Below, piece after piece: positions 34,999 through 35,136 of a stretch of 35,136 nucleotides of DNA. Every line of letters begins with the position of its first letter. Position 1 is the first letter of the stretch. The translations under genes and the position numbers were made by a program. The stretch is from an uncultured Bacteroides sp. (lineage in GTDB: Bacteria > Bacteroidota > Bacteroidia > Bacteroidales > Bacteroidaceae). The notes beneath the pieces are model-generated. The model made no database searches. It saw only the letters and a program-made list of their open reading frames with translations, and was not told where the DNA came from. The DNA is taken from the NCBI GenBank assembly GCA_949296855.1, contig CASFRN010000012.1, positions 1 to 35,136 of the forward strand. Reading direction: 5' to 3'.

Positions 34999-35136
34999 TA
35001 AGAAGCTGTTTTGAATTTATCGTGCGATGATTTGGGATGAGTTTTTGAGGCATTTTCGCTTCTGTGATGAGGAAGATAGCGGGCTATCTGACGAAGAACA
35101 GGAGCGAAAAGGACCAAAAAATCGCCCAAAGCACAC
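34999..35136 (+). mobile_element. Insertion sequence left end (continues past the window)
   Basis: The sequence from about 34999 is repeated in inverted orientation at 10482-10617. It starts within the DUF362 reading frame and leads into a transposase-like ORF. Its outer limit is uncertain by a few bases and its right end is outside the window. Confidence 0.75.
35027..35136 (+). CDS. Insertion-sequence transposase N-terminus (partial)
   Basis: From the ATG at 35027 an uninterrupted frame of 36 codons runs to the window end, beginning MIWDEFLRHFRFCDEEDSG and continuing with an acidic then basic stretch ending RPKH. It matches, without the frameshift, the decayed copy at 10442-10590. Repetition and insertion into a gene make a transposase the best guess. 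The family cannot be named from the N-terminus alone. Confidence 0.55.
   Translation, partial: MIWDEFLRHFRFCDEEDSGLSDEEQERKGPKNRPKH

Overview
The window looks like a chromosomal segment of a Bacteroidota gut bacterium (Bacteroides/Phocaeicola type). It has a complete six-gene Na+-translocating NADH:quinone reductase operon, a galM-MFS-galK sugar operon, a Bacteroidales-style C1B aminopeptidase and NlpC/P60 lipoprotein, TAnnTTTG -7 promoter boxes, and weak Shine-Dalgarno sequences. The assignment comes from gene content and recalled family resemblance, not from a database search.

Layout. (1) 1-190 is the 3' end of rfbB/rmlB. (2) 203-10825 is an accessory (defence) region. It lies between two near-identical palindromic terminator-like units (203-248 and 10780-10825) that read identically when each is viewed from its adjacent chromosomal gene. 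Inside are a RADAR-like operon (four-helix membrane protein, ~990-aa P-loop NTPase = RdrA-like, ~780-aa adenosine deaminase = RdrB-like, and a 117-aa orphan), a broken ORF, a VapBC-type toxin-antitoxin pair flanked by 22-bp direct repeats, and an SF2 helicase with a WG-repeat-like C-terminus. (3) 10861-16670 is nqrFEDCBA on the minus strand. (4) 16838-26237 carries an exported C1B peptidase, a DUF4858-like exported protein, an NlpC/P60 lipoprotein, an ABC exporter pair, an M16 zinc protease and thioredoxin reductase. Three copies of a palindromic element with TCACCACAGATTACACAG-type ends are scattered between these genes. (5) 26521-32803 carries a small GNAT-like protein, the galactose operon (galM, MFS permease, galK), folC and an exported barrel-like protein. 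(6) 32880-35136 is a scarred zone: a decayed IS630-type transposase, a tmRNA-like 3' domain without a recognisable 5' half, a four-fold palindromic repeat array, and a DUF362 gene whose 5' end is cut off by an insertion sequence running off the window. A decayed inverted copy of that insertion sequence sits at 10442-10617, beside the accessory region.

How it works together. The leading candidate for an interesting system is the 423-6699 operon. NTPase and deaminase genes that overlap by 41 bp, with a tightly spaced membrane-protein gene upstream, match the RADAR anti-phage architecture (NTPase plus adenosine deaminase, often with a small membrane partner). RADAR itself is already described. 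The parts that may be new are the four-helix membrane protein, the 117-aa fourth gene, and the genomic setting. The neighbouring VapBC pair and helicase make this a small defence island placed between convergent housekeeping genes (rfbB and nqrF).
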